Shown: positions 9,220 to 17,659 of the stretch, piece by piece | How the letters are laid out: each line of letters starts with the position of its first letter | How positions within the stretch are numbered: the stretch's first letter is position 1 | Source: Paenibacillus sediminis | GTDB lineage: Bacteria; Bacillota; Bacilli; Paenibacillales; Paenibacillaceae | DNA: 64,000 nt | Reading direction: 5' to 3' | Assembly: GCF_017873765.1 (NCBI RefSeq) | Contig: NZ_JAGGKP010000001.1 | Location: 620,001-684,000, forward strand | Program-made: the position numbers and the translations under genes | The notes under the pieces: model-generated | Databases searched by the model: none | What the model saw: only the letters and a program-made list of their open reading frames with translations | Told to the model about the DNA's origin: nothing

Positions 9220-9598
9220 AATGGACCGAAATCGGCGTAACCGCCGAAGAAATGTCCGAATAGATAGAAATGTCGGAATAGAGAACAATGTTGAAAATGA
9301 TGTGCCAAATGAAGATGGAAGTTATGTAAGCAGACTGAGTCGAAGCAAAGCTCGCAGTCAATCCAAAGAATACGATACTGAAAAGCATGCTGCAAATGTG
9401 CCAAGCAGTATTATGATAGAGCTTATTTCGAGTCAAGTTGAAGAGGGAAGTGTAGAAGAACTGCCTTCTCGCAGAGATATTTATCCTTCCATGCGATTAA
9501 AAATGATGAAATGGTTCTACAACGGTCTAATGATTTTATTTATTGTGATCATTATTGGACTTATTTGGCTGTTAGGCTTTTCGGATCTTTCCAAATAG
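9200..9598 (+). CDS. Hypothetical Arg/Asn-rich protein with C-terminal anchor
   Basis: Not recognised. 132 residues. The first 35 are very rich in Arg and Asn (a run of RNRRNRRRN), the middle is polar and probably disordered, and one membrane helix lies at about 107-127 with only a short tail after it, giving a tail-anchored layout with the basic part likely cytoplasmic. The start ATG 9200 has GGAGGG. It overlaps the protease gene before it and abuts the phosphoesterase gene after it, so the three are probably one transcript. Confidence 0.7.
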   Translation: MSQYLSRMDRNRRNRRRNVRIDRNVGIENNVENDVPNEDGSYVSRLSRSKARSQSKEYDTEKHAANVPSSIMIELISSQVEEGSVEELPSRRDIYPSMRLKMMKWFYNGLMILFIVIIIGLIWLLGFSDLSK

Positions 9599-10414
9599 AT
9601 GGGGGTGGATACACTGGAGTGGTTGTTTGGGCTCGTTCTGATTGTCGGTCTCTCGCTGCTCTTGTGGATGCGATGGGAAGCTGTCAGTTACCGAATATCG
9701 TATAACCATATCGAACTTAAGCGTTTACCTCGTAACTTTAATGGGATGAACATTTTATTCATTACGGATATTCATAGGCGCAAACTATCGCATAAACGAT
9801 TCGATTCCCTGAAAGGAAAAGTAGATCTCATATTGCTTGGCGGAGATCTTATGCAGAGGAAAGTTCCGCTTTTACGTGTTCGGTACAATATGAACATACT
9901 GCGAGCAATTGCTCCCGTATACGCTGTACATGGAAATCACGATTATGACGCAGGAGTTAGAAAACTGGATCTGATGCTTAAAGAATGCGGAGTAATCCTT
10001 CTTAACAACGAGCAAGTCGTATGGGAAAAAGACGGCGAATCGTTGTGTTTAACAGGTATAGATGAGCACCGAAAGAAAGATACAACAGAACGTTTGTTAA
10101 ATACGAAAGCAGACTGCCATATCGTACTCGTTCATGACCCGAAATGGATTCAAGAGATGGATACTGTTTCTGTCGATCTTATACTGGCGGGACATACCCA
10201 TGGAGGACAAATACGACTGCCATTCATTGGAGCTATCCATTTAGGGCCATTTTACAAAAAATATGCAAACGGTTTGTTTCAGTTGGATTCCTCTATAGCA
10301 TCTCCAAGAGCGAAAATGTTTATTAGCCGAGGAATAGGGACGAACCATTTACCACTCAGGCTGGCATGCCGAGCAGAAGTACATATTATTGTGTTGCACG
10401 GTGCACAATCATAA
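9599..10414 (+). CDS. Membrane-anchored metallophosphoesterase (YkuE/YaeI-like)
   Basis: Calcineurin-like phosphoesterase. N-terminal membrane helix about 8-24, then the metal-binding blocks in order: ITDIH, LGGDLM, HGNHDYD, LVHDPKW and AGHTHGGQ. 271 residues. The natural substrate is not evident; related proteins act at the cell surface. ATG 9599 follows the previous stop with no gap and has no good ribosome site, so coupled translation is likely; GTG 9605 is an alternative. Confidence 0.85.
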   Translation: MGVDTLEWLFGLVLIVGLSLLLWMRWEAVSYRISYNHIELKRLPRNFNGMNILFITDIHRRKLSHKRFDSLKGKVDLILLGGDLMQRKVPLLRVRYNMNILRAIAPVYAVHGNHDYDAGVRKLDLMLKECGVILLNNEQVVWEKDGESLCLTGIDEHRKKDTTERLLNTKADCHIVLVHDPKWIQEMDTVSVDLILAGHTHGGQIRLPFIGAIHLGPFYKKYANGLFQLDSSIASPRAKMFISRGIGTNHLPLRLACRAEVHIIVLHGAQS

Positions 10415-10443
10415 CAAAAAGCAGCCTTAAAGGCTGCTTTTTA
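10415..10443. terminator. Bidirectional terminator
   Basis: AAAAAGCAGCC - TTAA - GGCTGCTTTTT between the convergent phosphoesterase and deacetylase genes; works on either strand. Confidence 0.9.
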
Positions 10444-10458
10444 TTTCTTATATTGCCG

Positions 10459-11337
10459 TTATTTATGGGTCTGAATGGAGCGGGGATCAACAAACGAATA
10501 CCCTTTAGCTTCAAGCTTTGTAAGTAAAGTATCCAGTGCGTCTACAGTCCATGGAAGCTCGTGCATAAGTATGTTACTTCCGCTATGCAGCTGATCAAGG
10601 ACATTTTTGATGATCGCATCTGGCTTGTTTTTATTTTTGGAATCCCAGTCAAGAGAGCCGTTTGACCAAGTCATATATAAAAGATCATTGTCTTTAACAA
10701 CCTGTTTTACAGTATCATTGCCGGAACCGTATGGAGGTCTAAAAAATTGTGGTGCAGTACCGATTGTATCTTTTACAATTTTTTGTACATCTTCAATTTG
10801 TTTTTTGACGTTTTGCGGCGATTCCTTTTTCAAATCAATATGATCCCAGCTATGATTGCCAATGATTTGTCCGCGTTCATGAATTAACTTTAATAATTCC
10901 GGATGTTCTTTTACACGATAACCATTGACGAAAAAGATTGCTTTTGCATGATGTTTGTCGAGTGTGTCAATTAAACCATTAAGCATTTTTGCTTCTTTGG
11001 GAGCATCGTCGAAAGTGAGTAACACGACTTTTTTCTCGGTTCCTTCTTCATTTGGAATGATGTCATACGATTTGCTTAAATGATACTTGATGGGGACAGA
11101 ATCATTAGATTGTACTGAAGTGGATGCTGAATCTGTACCTGGTAATGAATCTGCGCTCTTTGTTGCCTCAATAACCGAGGAAGTGGCTTTTACAAGTTGC
11201 TTCCCGCTTTCAGACTTAGGAGCAGGAGATGCTTTCGTTTCTGTTTGCTTCTGTACCGTTGTACTGCTTGGTGTTTGGCCGCATGCACTGAAGATTAGAC
11301 TTGCGGCGGCAAGCATCAGGGCTGTCTTCTTAACCAT
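10459..11337 (-). CDS. Polysaccharide deacetylase lipoprotein
   Basis: NodB-homology deacetylase, probably acting on peptidoglycan or another cell-surface glycan. Lipoprotein signal with lipobox FSAC and Cys19. A Ser/Thr/Lys-rich linker to about residue 85. Catalytic blocks: LLTFDDAP, HSWDH (HxxxH zinc ligands), RPPYGSGND and a late MHELPW block. Family members remove N- or O-acetyl groups using a zinc ion. Alone on the minus strand. The exact substrate cannot be read from sequence. Confidence 0.88.
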   Translation of the reverse strand: MVKKTALMLAAASLIFSACGQTPSSTTVQKQTETKASPAPKSESGKQLVKATSSVIEATKSADSLPGTDSASTSVQSNDSVPIKYHLSKSYDIIPNEEGTEKKVVLLTFDDAPKEAKMLNGLIDTLDKHHAKAIFFVNGYRVKEHPELLKLIHERGQIIGNHSWDHIDLKKESPQNVKKQIEDVQKIVKDTIGTAPQFFRPPYGSGNDTVKQVVKDNDLLYMTWSNGSLDWDSKNKNKPDAIIKNVLDQLHSGSNILMHELPWTVDALDTLLTKLEAKGYSFVDPRSIQTHK

Positions 11338-11430
11338 GATTCCATCTCACTTTCCTGTTTTTATGCCGCATGAGTTATGAACAAAACGCGAACACTACAA
11401 TTGATTTTATCATATAAGGAGGTTTTATTG

Positions 11431-11781
11431 GTGAATACTTCCTCATTTTTACGTGGAGTTTTGGTTGGAGCTGCTGCGAGTGCGTTATTGTCCAGAAATA
11501 AGCAGCCCATGTTAAGCGGTATGGGTCAAGCCGGACAGAAAATGATGAATATGATTATGCCTGGATTGACAAATATGATGAATAATCCCATGAATAGTCA
11601 TCCGCAAGCCGGCAGTGGCACTCATCAAGCTGCAGCTCATACGAACAACAGTACAACTCACCATTCGACTAGAGAAGCAGATATTCAGATGATTAAAGAT
11701 TTTATCAACAGTGATCCGAGTGTGAAGAATGAGGTAGAACAGATCATGAAGGAGACGAATACATCAATTCCTGGGCTATAA
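11431..11781 (+). CDS. Hypothetical Met/Asn-rich small protein
   Basis: Not recognised. About 116 residues from GTG 11431, chosen because AAGGAGG lies at 11417-11422; TTG 11428 is possible. A short hydrophobic stretch near the N-terminus (RGVLVGAAASALL), then a Gly/Met/Asn-rich central part, a His/Thr/Ser stretch, and a charged helical C-terminus (MIKDFINSD..VKNEVEQIMKE). Its own terminator suggests a single-gene transcript. Confidence 0.65.
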   Translation: MNTSSFLRGVLVGAAASALLSRNKQPMLSGMGQAGQKMMNMIMPGLTNMMNNPMNSHPQAGSGTHQAAAHTNNSTTHHSTREADIQMIKDFINSDPSVKNEVEQIMKETNTSIPGL

Positions 11782-11795
11782 ATAAACAACATGTT

Positions 11796-11843
11796 GAATC
11801 ATTTCCCGAGAGCGTTTGTTTCTCGGAAAATGATTCTTTTTTT
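11796..11843 (+). terminator. Rho-independent terminator
   Basis: A 16-base stem (11796-11811 with 11821-11836, one mismatch) followed by seven T. Confidence 0.9.
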
Positions 11844-11969
11844 GCTCTATTATTGCGTGCATTTCAAGTAAATAAGTGATAACATATTACATAGAACCAT
11901 TTTCAGCACAAAATTATAATGGCTTCATAATCTGTTATAACAACAAATGTTATAGAGGAGGATCCTGTC

Positions 11970-12584
11970 ATGAAAATAGAACGTCTAGGCCAAGATAAGA
12001 TACGGGTTTTCCTCACATTTGACGATCTGAGTGAGCGTGGTATACAGAAGGAAGATATGTGGCAAGAGCTCCCTAAGGTTCACGAACTCTTTTCTGAGAT
12101 GATGGATCAGGCCTATACAGAGCTTGGGTTTGATGCAACGGGATCTCTAGCAGTCGAAGTATTTGCATTGCCAGCTCAAGGGATGGTTGTCATCGTAACT
12201 CGTGGTAAATATGACCATAACCCATTCGGAACGTTAAATGATGAAGAAATGCCGGATGAAGTTTATGAAATGGAAGTAACGTTGGAACAAAGTGATTCCA
12301 TCGTTTACGCTTTTTCTGATTTCGAAGCGCTAATCGAAGCGGCTCATGTGGTCCGTGATCGCATTACGGATGCTGGTAAGCTGTATAACTATAAAGGAAA
12401 ATGGATTCTTTATTTGGAGCCTAGTGAACTAGACGAGGCTGACGATTCTGTTCTAATTGCTATTCTTGCAGAATTCGGTGAAGCGACATCCGTCACTGAA
12501 GCAGTTCTTGAGGAATATGGTAAAGTCATTATTCCAGAGAATGCGATGAGCGTAATATGTGATCACTTTAAACGTCACAATTAA
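11970..12584 (+). CDS. mecA: Adaptor protein MecA
   Basis: Adaptor that delivers substrates (ComK in Bacillus) to the ClpC-ClpP protease. The N-terminus MKIERLGQDKIRVFLTFDDL is the family signature. Residues 1-80 form the substrate-binding part, an acidic linker covers about 90-105, and the C-terminal ClpC-binding part runs to 204. The ATG has GAGGAGG. Upstream lies TATAAT at 11915-11920 without a good -35, and two TGTTATA copies of unknown meaning. Confidence 0.93.
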   Translation: MKIERLGQDKIRVFLTFDDLSERGIQKEDMWQELPKVHELFSEMMDQAYTELGFDATGSLAVEVFALPAQGMVVIVTRGKYDHNPFGTLNDEEMPDEVYEMEVTLEQSDSIVYAFSDFEALIEAAHVVRDRITDAGKLYNYKGKWILYLEPSELDEADDSVLIAILAEFGEATSVTEAVLEEYGKVIIPENAMSVICDHFKRHN

Positions 12585-12603
12585 GTTTCCAGCTTCAAAT
12601 TCC

Positions 12604-12633
12604 ATCATGCAGAGCGATATTGCTCTGCATGAT
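12604..12633. terminator. Perfect inverted repeat after mecA
   Basis: 12-base perfect stem ATCATGCAGAGC with a 6-base loop, but only a weak T-run (GCTTTAA). Probably an inefficient terminator or an mRNA 3' end. Confidence 0.6.
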
Positions 12634-12675
12634 GTGCTTTAAGGGTATAAACGAGAGCAGGATGGAGGGAATTTG

Positions 12676-13371
12676 GTGCTTTTATTTTCAATCATAGCTG
12701 CGGCTATCGCTCCGGGGATTGCCTTGCTCACTTTTTTTTATTTGAAAGATCGGTACGATTCAGAACCTCTGCATATGGTCATTAAGGTGTTCTTGGTCGG
12801 CTTTTTAATAGTGTTGCCCATCATGATCATTCAGAGAGGGATGTCTTTATGGTTTGGGGATCATCCCTTTTTGTATTCATTCGTTATATCTGCGGGTGTG
12901 GAGGAATTTGTCAAATGGTTTTTACTGTATCATCTGATTTACAATCATACAGAATTTGATGAGCCATACGACGGTATATTATATGCGGTTGCGATTTCTC
13001 TTGGTTTTGCTACTATAGAGAACATTATGTACGCTTGGTTTAACCATGCGTCTCTCGGCGCGTTGATGATCAGAGCTCTTCTGCCTGTATCGGGGCATGC
13101 TCTCTTCGGCGTTATTATGGGCTACTATTTAGGCAGAGCCAAATTCTCAGAAGGAAAACTTACGAGACGGTTTCTATTGTACTCCCTTGTAATGCCGTTA
13201 TTTTGGCATGGGGTGTATGATCTCATTCTGGGTACGATGACACATTTCTGGCTCTGGTACATTGTTCCGCTTATGATGGTGCTCTGGTACGGGGGTATGG
13301 GGAAAGTAACCCGCGCCAATAACAGATCTCCTTTTCGGTTACTAAAGCGGGAAGAGGAGGTTAAACTTTAA
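12676..13371 (+). CDS. prsW: Intramembrane protease PrsW
   Basis: Multi-spanning glutamic-type membrane protease; in Bacillus it makes the site-1 cut in an anti-sigma factor. Motifs: EEFVKW near residue 76, EPYDGILYA, ATIEN, GHALFG and HGVYD. About 231 residues, seven or eight helices. GTG 12676 is chosen, five bases after GGAGGGA; TTG 12673 is too close. The window also holds an ECF anti-sigma factor at 47061 that could be a substrate, which is inference only. Confidence 0.88.
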   Translation: MLLFSIIAAAIAPGIALLTFFYLKDRYDSEPLHMVIKVFLVGFLIVLPIMIIQRGMSLWFGDHPFLYSFVISAGVEEFVKWFLLYHLIYNHTEFDEPYDGILYAVAISLGFATIENIMYAWFNHASLGALMIRALLPVSGHALFGVIMGYYLGRAKFSEGKLTRRFLLYSLVMPLFWHGVYDLILGTMTHFWLWYIVPLMMVLWYGGMGKVTRANNRSPFRLLKREEEVKL

Positions 13372-13439
13372 TAAAATGGACACACTTCTTCATAAGATGA
13401 ACAGGACATAAGCTGTAACTTCATCTTGGAGGTGTGTGT

Positions 13440-13595
13440 ATGAATTCACGTGTTAAAGTGATCATTAAATGCAAAAATTGCGGCGAACGGTTTATACTGC
13501 GCGGACGAAGAGATCGCGGAAAACTGGAAACGGGATTTAAACAATGTCTTTGTGACAATAAACAGAACTTTGAAATTGAAGAGCAACATATATAG
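13440..13595 (+). CDS. Small zinc-ribbon protein, 51 residues
   Basis: Short gene read by eye: ATG 13440 with TTGGAGGTGTG just upstream, stop TAG 13593-13595. Two cysteine pairs (CKNC near residue 11, CLCD near 38) with a basic stretch RGRRDRGK between them resemble a tiny zinc ribbon that could bind nucleic acid. It occupies the place before ypeB where Bacillus has sleB. Unrecognised. Confidence 0.65.
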   Translation: MNSRVKVIIKCKNCGERFILRGRRDRGKLETGFKQCLCDNKQNFEIEEQHI

Positions 13596-13683
13596 GGTGA
13601 ATCAATTTGGAAATGATGCATAAAGCTTCTTTCTTCTTGTCAAACTAATGGCAGTGAATTGAAGAAAGGAGCGCGATTGTACG

Positions 13684-15042
13684 ATGTATTATCGTTTAAG
13701 TGCAGTAATGTTTCCCATTGTCACCCTTTTATTAATTGGTGCCCTTATTTGGGGGTATCAAGAAAACCAGCAGAAAAACTCGATTCTCATCAAGGCAGAA
13801 AATCAATATCAAAGAGCTTTCCATGATTTGTCCTATCATATGGATAAACTTCACAATGAGCTTGGCAACACTTTAGCAGTCAATTCAACATCACAGGCGA
13901 TGCAGCGTAAAGGGCTCCTTAATGTATGGCGCATTACAAGTGAAGCGCAAAGTGAGATTAATCAGCTCCCGCTAACGCTAATGCCTTTTAATCAAGCGGA
14001 AGATTTCTTGTCTCGAATATCTAAATTTTCGTATCAGACAGCAATGCGAGATATGAACAAAGAACCGCTGAGCGTCAAAGAAGTAAATAATCTAAAGTCA
14101 CTCTATAAAAGTTCAGGTGAAATCTCGAATAATTTACAAAAAGTACAAAATAAAGTAATTAACAATAACTTGCGCTGGATGGATGTCGAAGCCGCTATTG
14201 CATCAGAGCACAAAGCTCAGGACAACACGATTATCGACGGCTTTAAAACCGTAGATAAGCAGTCGGGTGAGTACTCTGATCTAGACTGGGGTCCAACGAT
14301 ATCCAATGTGTATGATCGCAGGGCTGCAAGAAAACTCGACGGCATCCCGATGACGGCTGAACAAATTAAACGTAAGGCGTTAAAATTTGCAAATAGCAGC
14401 GGCAGAGGGACGTTTACTAAGGTTCAAGTGATTGAGAACGGAAAAGGTACAGAGTGGAGCTCATATACGGCTACGGCTTACGCTAATCATAAAGGTGAGA
14501 AGATTTCCATGGACTTTACTCGCCGAGGCGGGCTTCTCATCTCATATGTGGATCATCGGAATGTTGGTCCGAAGGCAGTCTCGGTAAGTACGGCAAGATC
14601 CAAGGCGGATACGTTCCTGAAACAAAAAGGATATCCGCATATGACGGCAGTTGCTTATGATGAATACGGTAATCTTGGAAACTTCACCTATGTACGTAAA
14701 CAAGACGACGTACTGATCTATCCAGAGAAAATTACGGTTCGTGTTGCTTTGGACAATGGAGATGTGGTTGGTTTCCAAGCTAGTGATTTTATTTATGAGC
14801 ATAAGGACAATCGTAAAATTCCGAAGCCAAAATTAACTCTCGAACAAGCGAGAAAAGTACTTAACCCTGAGTATAAAGAAGAATATCACCGACTTTCTTT
14901 AATAAAAAATGAGATGTCACAAGAAGTACTCTGCTATGAATTCGGCGGTCGAATTAACGGTTCACGATATCGGATTTTTGTAAATTCGAATACCGGCAAT
15001 GAAGAGGTCGTTGAAGAAATTAAATCGCACAATAGAAGATAA
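13684..15042 (+). CDS. ypeB: Spore germination protein YpeB
   Basis: Inner-spore-membrane protein needed for localisation and stability of the cortex hydrolase SleB. N-terminal helix about 7-25, a coiled N-domain to about 200, then repeated PepSY-like (YPEB) units to the end (AEQIKRKALKFA, ARSKADTFLKQKGY and LEQARKVLNPEY repeat starts). 452 residues, full length. The ATG has AAAGGAGCG. In Bacillus it follows sleB in one operon; no sleB is present here, so its partner must be elsewhere or absent. Confidence 0.92.
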   Translation: MYYRLSAVMFPIVTLLLIGALIWGYQENQQKNSILIKAENQYQRAFHDLSYHMDKLHNELGNTLAVNSTSQAMQRKGLLNVWRITSEAQSEINQLPLTLMPFNQAEDFLSRISKFSYQTAMRDMNKEPLSVKEVNNLKSLYKSSGEISNNLQKVQNKVINNNLRWMDVEAAIASEHKAQDNTIIDGFKTVDKQSGEYSDLDWGPTISNVYDRRAARKLDGIPMTAEQIKRKALKFANSSGRGTFTKVQVIENGKGTEWSSYTATAYANHKGEKISMDFTRRGGLLISYVDHRNVGPKAVSVSTARSKADTFLKQKGYPHMTAVAYDEYGNLGNFTYVRKQDDVLIYPEKITVRVALDNGDVVGFQASDFIYEHKDNRKIPKPKLTLEQARKVLNPEYKEEYHRLSLIKNEMSQEVLCYEFGGRINGSRYRIFVNSNTGNEEVVEEIKSHNRR

Positions 15043-15048
15043 TGATGA

Positions 15049-15082
15049 GAAGAGAAGCTTCCTTGTGAAGTTTCTCTTTTTT
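15049..15082 (+). terminator. Terminator after ypeB
   Basis: Stem AGAGAAGCTTC (15051-15061) with GAAGTTTCTCT (15067-15077), followed by T-run. Confidence 0.85.
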
Positions 15083-15156
15083 GATGCTTTAACGATGATT
15101 CACATGCTATAATTGGTAAATGATACATTAAAACTTACTAAGTGGCGGTGAATGTT

Positions 15157-15816
15157 TTGTACCCAAAAATCAATGATTTGGTCTACATTCAAGTGGATTC
15201 AGCAGACGATAAAGAATCGCAAATTATATATAAATCTAGAGTTGCTGACATAGAAGAACAATCCATATTAATTGAGGTGCCGATGCAGGAAAATAGCGCC
15301 CAATTGATGCACCCTTATATGGGCGAGGAACTATCTGTCTACTTTGTGAGTGAAGATGGAGCCAAAAACTATTTTAATACATATTTAATGGGCTTTAAGG
15401 AAGATACGATCCGGTTAGTTCGTATTTCCAAACCGAAGCCAGAAGAAATTACCAAAGAACAGCGCCGCAGTTTTTTGCGCGTCGTTGCATCGCTTGATCT
15501 TGCAGTAAGGATGCCAGATGGAACTAGATTCGTTGCGCAGACAGAAGATGTCAGTGGCGGGGGCGTATCCTTTTTTTGTGAACGTGATTACGCAGTCGTC
15601 GTAGGGCAAAAAATCAGTTGCTGGCTGCTTATCCCTTATCGGAATGGCAGTGTTGAACATGTCCCGTTTCAAGCTGAAATTGTCCGCGTAAAACCGCTTG
15701 AATCAGGACGCAGCCGCAAAATTGTAATGCTTAAGTTTATCCATATTTCAGATATGGAGCGTCAGAAAATTATTCGCTATTGCTTTGAACGGCAATTTGA
15801 GTTCCGCAATAGATAG
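15157..15816 (+). CDS. PilZ-domain flagellar brake protein (YpfA/YcgR-like)
   Basis: Cyclic di-GMP receptor that slows the flagellar motor in relatives. N-terminal YcgR-type domain about 1-100, then a PilZ domain beginning with the RxxxR-like ligand motif QRRSFLRV (about 106-113) and the second motif EDVSGGGVSFF. About 219 residues. TTG 15157 is preferred because GGCGGTGA sits five bases upstream; GTG 15142 or 15148 are alternatives. Position before ypfB-like and cmk matches Bacillus. Confidence 0.85.
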   Translation: MYPKINDLVYIQVDSADDKESQIIYKSRVADIEEQSILIEVPMQENSAQLMHPYMGEELSVYFVSEDGAKNYFNTYLMGFKEDTIRLVRISKPKPEEITKEQRRSFLRVVASLDLAVRMPDGTRFVAQTEDVSGGGVSFFCERDYAVVVGQKISCWLLIPYRNGSVEHVPFQAEIVRVKPLESGRSRKIVMLKFIHISDMERQKIIRYCFERQFEFRNR

Positions 15817-15905
15817 AGCAGTCTAGTATGGGATGCTAATATTACAGCATGGAAATGCTGCCTTTGGGAAAGGATGTTAAGTAATAACCAAGAGGGGTGT
15901 TTTCT

Positions 15906-16139
15906 ATGCCTGATTATAAATCTGATTCAGACTATTATACAAAGCTGTTTATTATATTTTTCAATCAAGTGTCAAAAGTGTTTAGCAAGGCGCTCATTTT
16001 ACTATGCATTGCTCTTTGTTTGTTCCAAATGATATTGAGGATTAACGTTTTCAGACCATACGTGTCACCTGTTGACCGTTTAGAAGGCGAGCCATTTTCA
16101 AGATCAAATGTAAATGATTGGATGGATGGAAACGGTTGA
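15906..16139 (+). CDS. Small membrane protein, YpfB-like (DUF5359 by position)
   Basis: 77 residues from ATG 15906 behind AGAGGGG. One hydrophobic segment about 20-40 and a polar C-terminus. It sits between the PilZ gene and cmk exactly as ypfB does in Bacillus, which is the main basis for the name. Function unknown. Confidence 0.7.
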   Translation: MPDYKSDSDYYTKLFIIFFNQVSKVFSKALILLCIALCLFQMILRINVFRPYVSPVDRLEGEPFSRSNVNDWMDGNG

Positions 16140-16144
16140 TGTTT

Positions 16145-16173
16145 TTGCATCCACTGGCTCAGTGTGGTATAAT
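16145..16173 (+). promoter_or_regulatory. SigA promoter before cmk
   Basis: TTGCAT (16145-16150), 17-base spacer, TATAAT (16168-16173). RNA start expected near 16180, immediately before a hairpin with a T-run. Confidence 0.75.
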
Positions 16174-16182
16174 TTTCACGTC

Positions 16183-16206
16183 GCAGGCAAGTGCCTGCTT
16201 TTTTCT
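16183..16206 (+). terminator. Hairpin with T-run in the cmk leader
   Basis: GCAGGCA - AG - TGCCTGC followed by six T. It would end readthrough from the PilZ/YpfB genes, but also lies only a few bases after the predicted cmk start site, so it may form the 5' end structure of the cmk mRNA. Confidence 0.8.
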
Positions 16207-16236
16207 TAAGGCTAGAGTTTGAGGAGGAATGCCCCG

Positions 16237-16938
16237 TTGGGTAGTCATAAGGCAGAGCATAACGGGAAAATCAACATCGCAATTGATGGACCTGCTGGGG
16301 CAGGAAAAAGTACGGTGGCAAGGATGGTCGCAAAAGCATTATCTTACGTTTACGTAGATACAGGTGCGATGTATCGTGCTGTCACCTGGTACATGATTAA
16401 GCAAGGGATTAAACCTGAACAAGTTGATCTTGTGCTTGAGAAAGCAAAAGAGTTGAACATTGAATTAGTACCAGAAGAAACAGGCCAGAGAGTATTTTTA
16501 AATGGGCAGGATGTTACACATGAGATACGTTCGATTGAGGTTAACGGATTAGTATCCCGATATGCGAAAATCGAGGGGCTGCGCAAAATGCTGGTTCAAA
16601 TGCAGCGGCAAATGGCTTTACGTAAAGGCGTTGTGATGGATGGACGCGATATCGGAACGACCGTGCTGCCCCAAGCTGAAGTTAAAATTTTTATGACTGC
16701 TACGGTTAAAGAACGTGCTCTCCGTCGTTTCAAAGAAATGAAGGATGCAGAAGGAATTACTTTAGAGCAGCTCGAACATGATATTGCCGAACGTGACAGG
16801 CAAGATGAGCAGCGTGAAATATCTCCGCTTCGTCGAGCAGACGATGCCATTGTACTCGACACAACTCGTTTAACGATTGATGAAGTGGTAGATCGCATTG
16901 TATCCTATTGCACAATTCATATGGATGGAGAGAAGTAA
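16237..16938 (+). CDS. cmk: Cytidylate kinase
   Basis: Phosphorylates CMP and dCMP with ATP. P-loop GPAGAGKST near residue 15, DTGAMYRA, the DGRDIGT substrate block, and R-rich lid residues (REISPLRRADDA). About 233 residues. TTG 16237 is chosen: GAGGAGG lies nine bases upstream, while the in-frame TTG at 16219 overlaps that site. Three bases separate the stop from plsC. Confidence 0.95.
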   Translation: MGSHKAEHNGKINIAIDGPAGAGKSTVARMVAKALSYVYVDTGAMYRAVTWYMIKQGIKPEQVDLVLEKAKELNIELVPEETGQRVFLNGQDVTHEIRSIEVNGLVSRYAKIEGLRKMLVQMQRQMALRKGVVMDGRDIGTTVLPQAEVKIFMTATVKERALRRFKEMKDAEGITLEQLEHDIAERDRQDEQREISPLRRADDAIVLDTTRLTIDEVVDRIVSYCTIHMDGEK

Positions 16939-16941
16939 CGT

Positions 16942-17532
16942 ATGTTGTACAACTTTTGTAGAGGTATATTGCGTATTTTTTACGCACTTGTGTTCCGTCT
17001 AGAGGCAGTTGGCAGAGAAAACATACCTGATGAAGGCGGCGTATTGTTGTGCTCTAACCACATCAATTTGCTTGATCCACCAACAGTAGGTGTTAAAATT
17101 GAACGTAAAGTTCATTTTATGGCCAAGGCAGAGCTATTTAATGTACCCGTTCTCGGCTGGCTCATTAGAAATCTCGGAGCATTTCCGGTAAAACGCGGAG
17201 GTGTGAGCAAGGAATCCATAAAGACCGCACTTACGATACTTAAAGAAGGCAAGGTTATGGGCATTTTTCCAGAAGGAACTCGTAAATCGGGTGGAGGAAT
17301 AGGTAAGAAAGGTGCTGCCAGCTTTGCACTCCGCAGTAATGCAGCTGTCATTCCTGTTGCAATTATTGGACCTTATAAACCATTTCGTAAATTGAAAGTG
17401 ATTTATGGAGCACCCATTGATCTTTCTGAATTCAAAAATGATCCTTCCTCTGAATCGCTTGAACTTGCCACTGAGAAAATTATGTCTCGAATTAATGAGA
17501 TGAAGCAGACAGGAACACCAACTTTAAATTAG
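16942..17532 (+). CDS. plsC: 1-acyl-sn-glycerol-3-phosphate acyltransferase
   Basis: Second acylation in phosphatidic acid synthesis, at the membrane. Catalytic NHxxxxD motif reads NHINLLD near residue 36, and FPEGTRK near 108 is the glycerol-phosphate block. 196 residues with one N-terminal hydrophobic segment. Directly downstream of cmk. In Bacillus plsC lies elsewhere, but cmk-plsC pairs are common in other Bacillota. Confidence 0.92.
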   Translation: MLYNFCRGILRIFYALVFRLEAVGRENIPDEGGVLLCSNHINLLDPPTVGVKIERKVHFMAKAELFNVPVLGWLIRNLGAFPVKRGGVSKESIKTALTILKEGKVMGIFPEGTRKSGGGIGKKGAASFALRSNAAVIPVAIIGPYKPFRKLKVIYGAPIDLSEFKNDPSSESLELATEKIMSRINEMKQTGTPTLN

Positions 17533-17550
17533 TTGAACCATCTACATGTA

Positions 17551-17579
17551 TTGAGAAATGCTTTTTTTGGAAAGATACT
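17551..17579 (+). promoter_or_regulatory. SigA promoter of the S1-domain gene
   Basis: TTGAGA (17551-17556), 17-base spacer, GATACT (17574-17579). Leaves a leader of about 75 bases. Confidence 0.65.
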
Positions 17580-17659
17580 ACAGTTATTATGTTTTAAACA
17601 TCGCTCTTACATAGTGCGAGTTTAAATAAATGGGGTTTTGAATTGAGGAGGTAATAATC

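Noticed and set aside
10607-11380. Plus-strand frames opposite the deacetylase gene
   Set aside because: The minus-strand frame has a lipobox and all NodB motifs; the plus-strand frames are shadows.
13597-13630. Possible SigG promoter before ypeB (TGAATC ... CATAAAG)
   Set aside because: Spacing of 15 bases and two mismatches in the -10 make it unconvincing.
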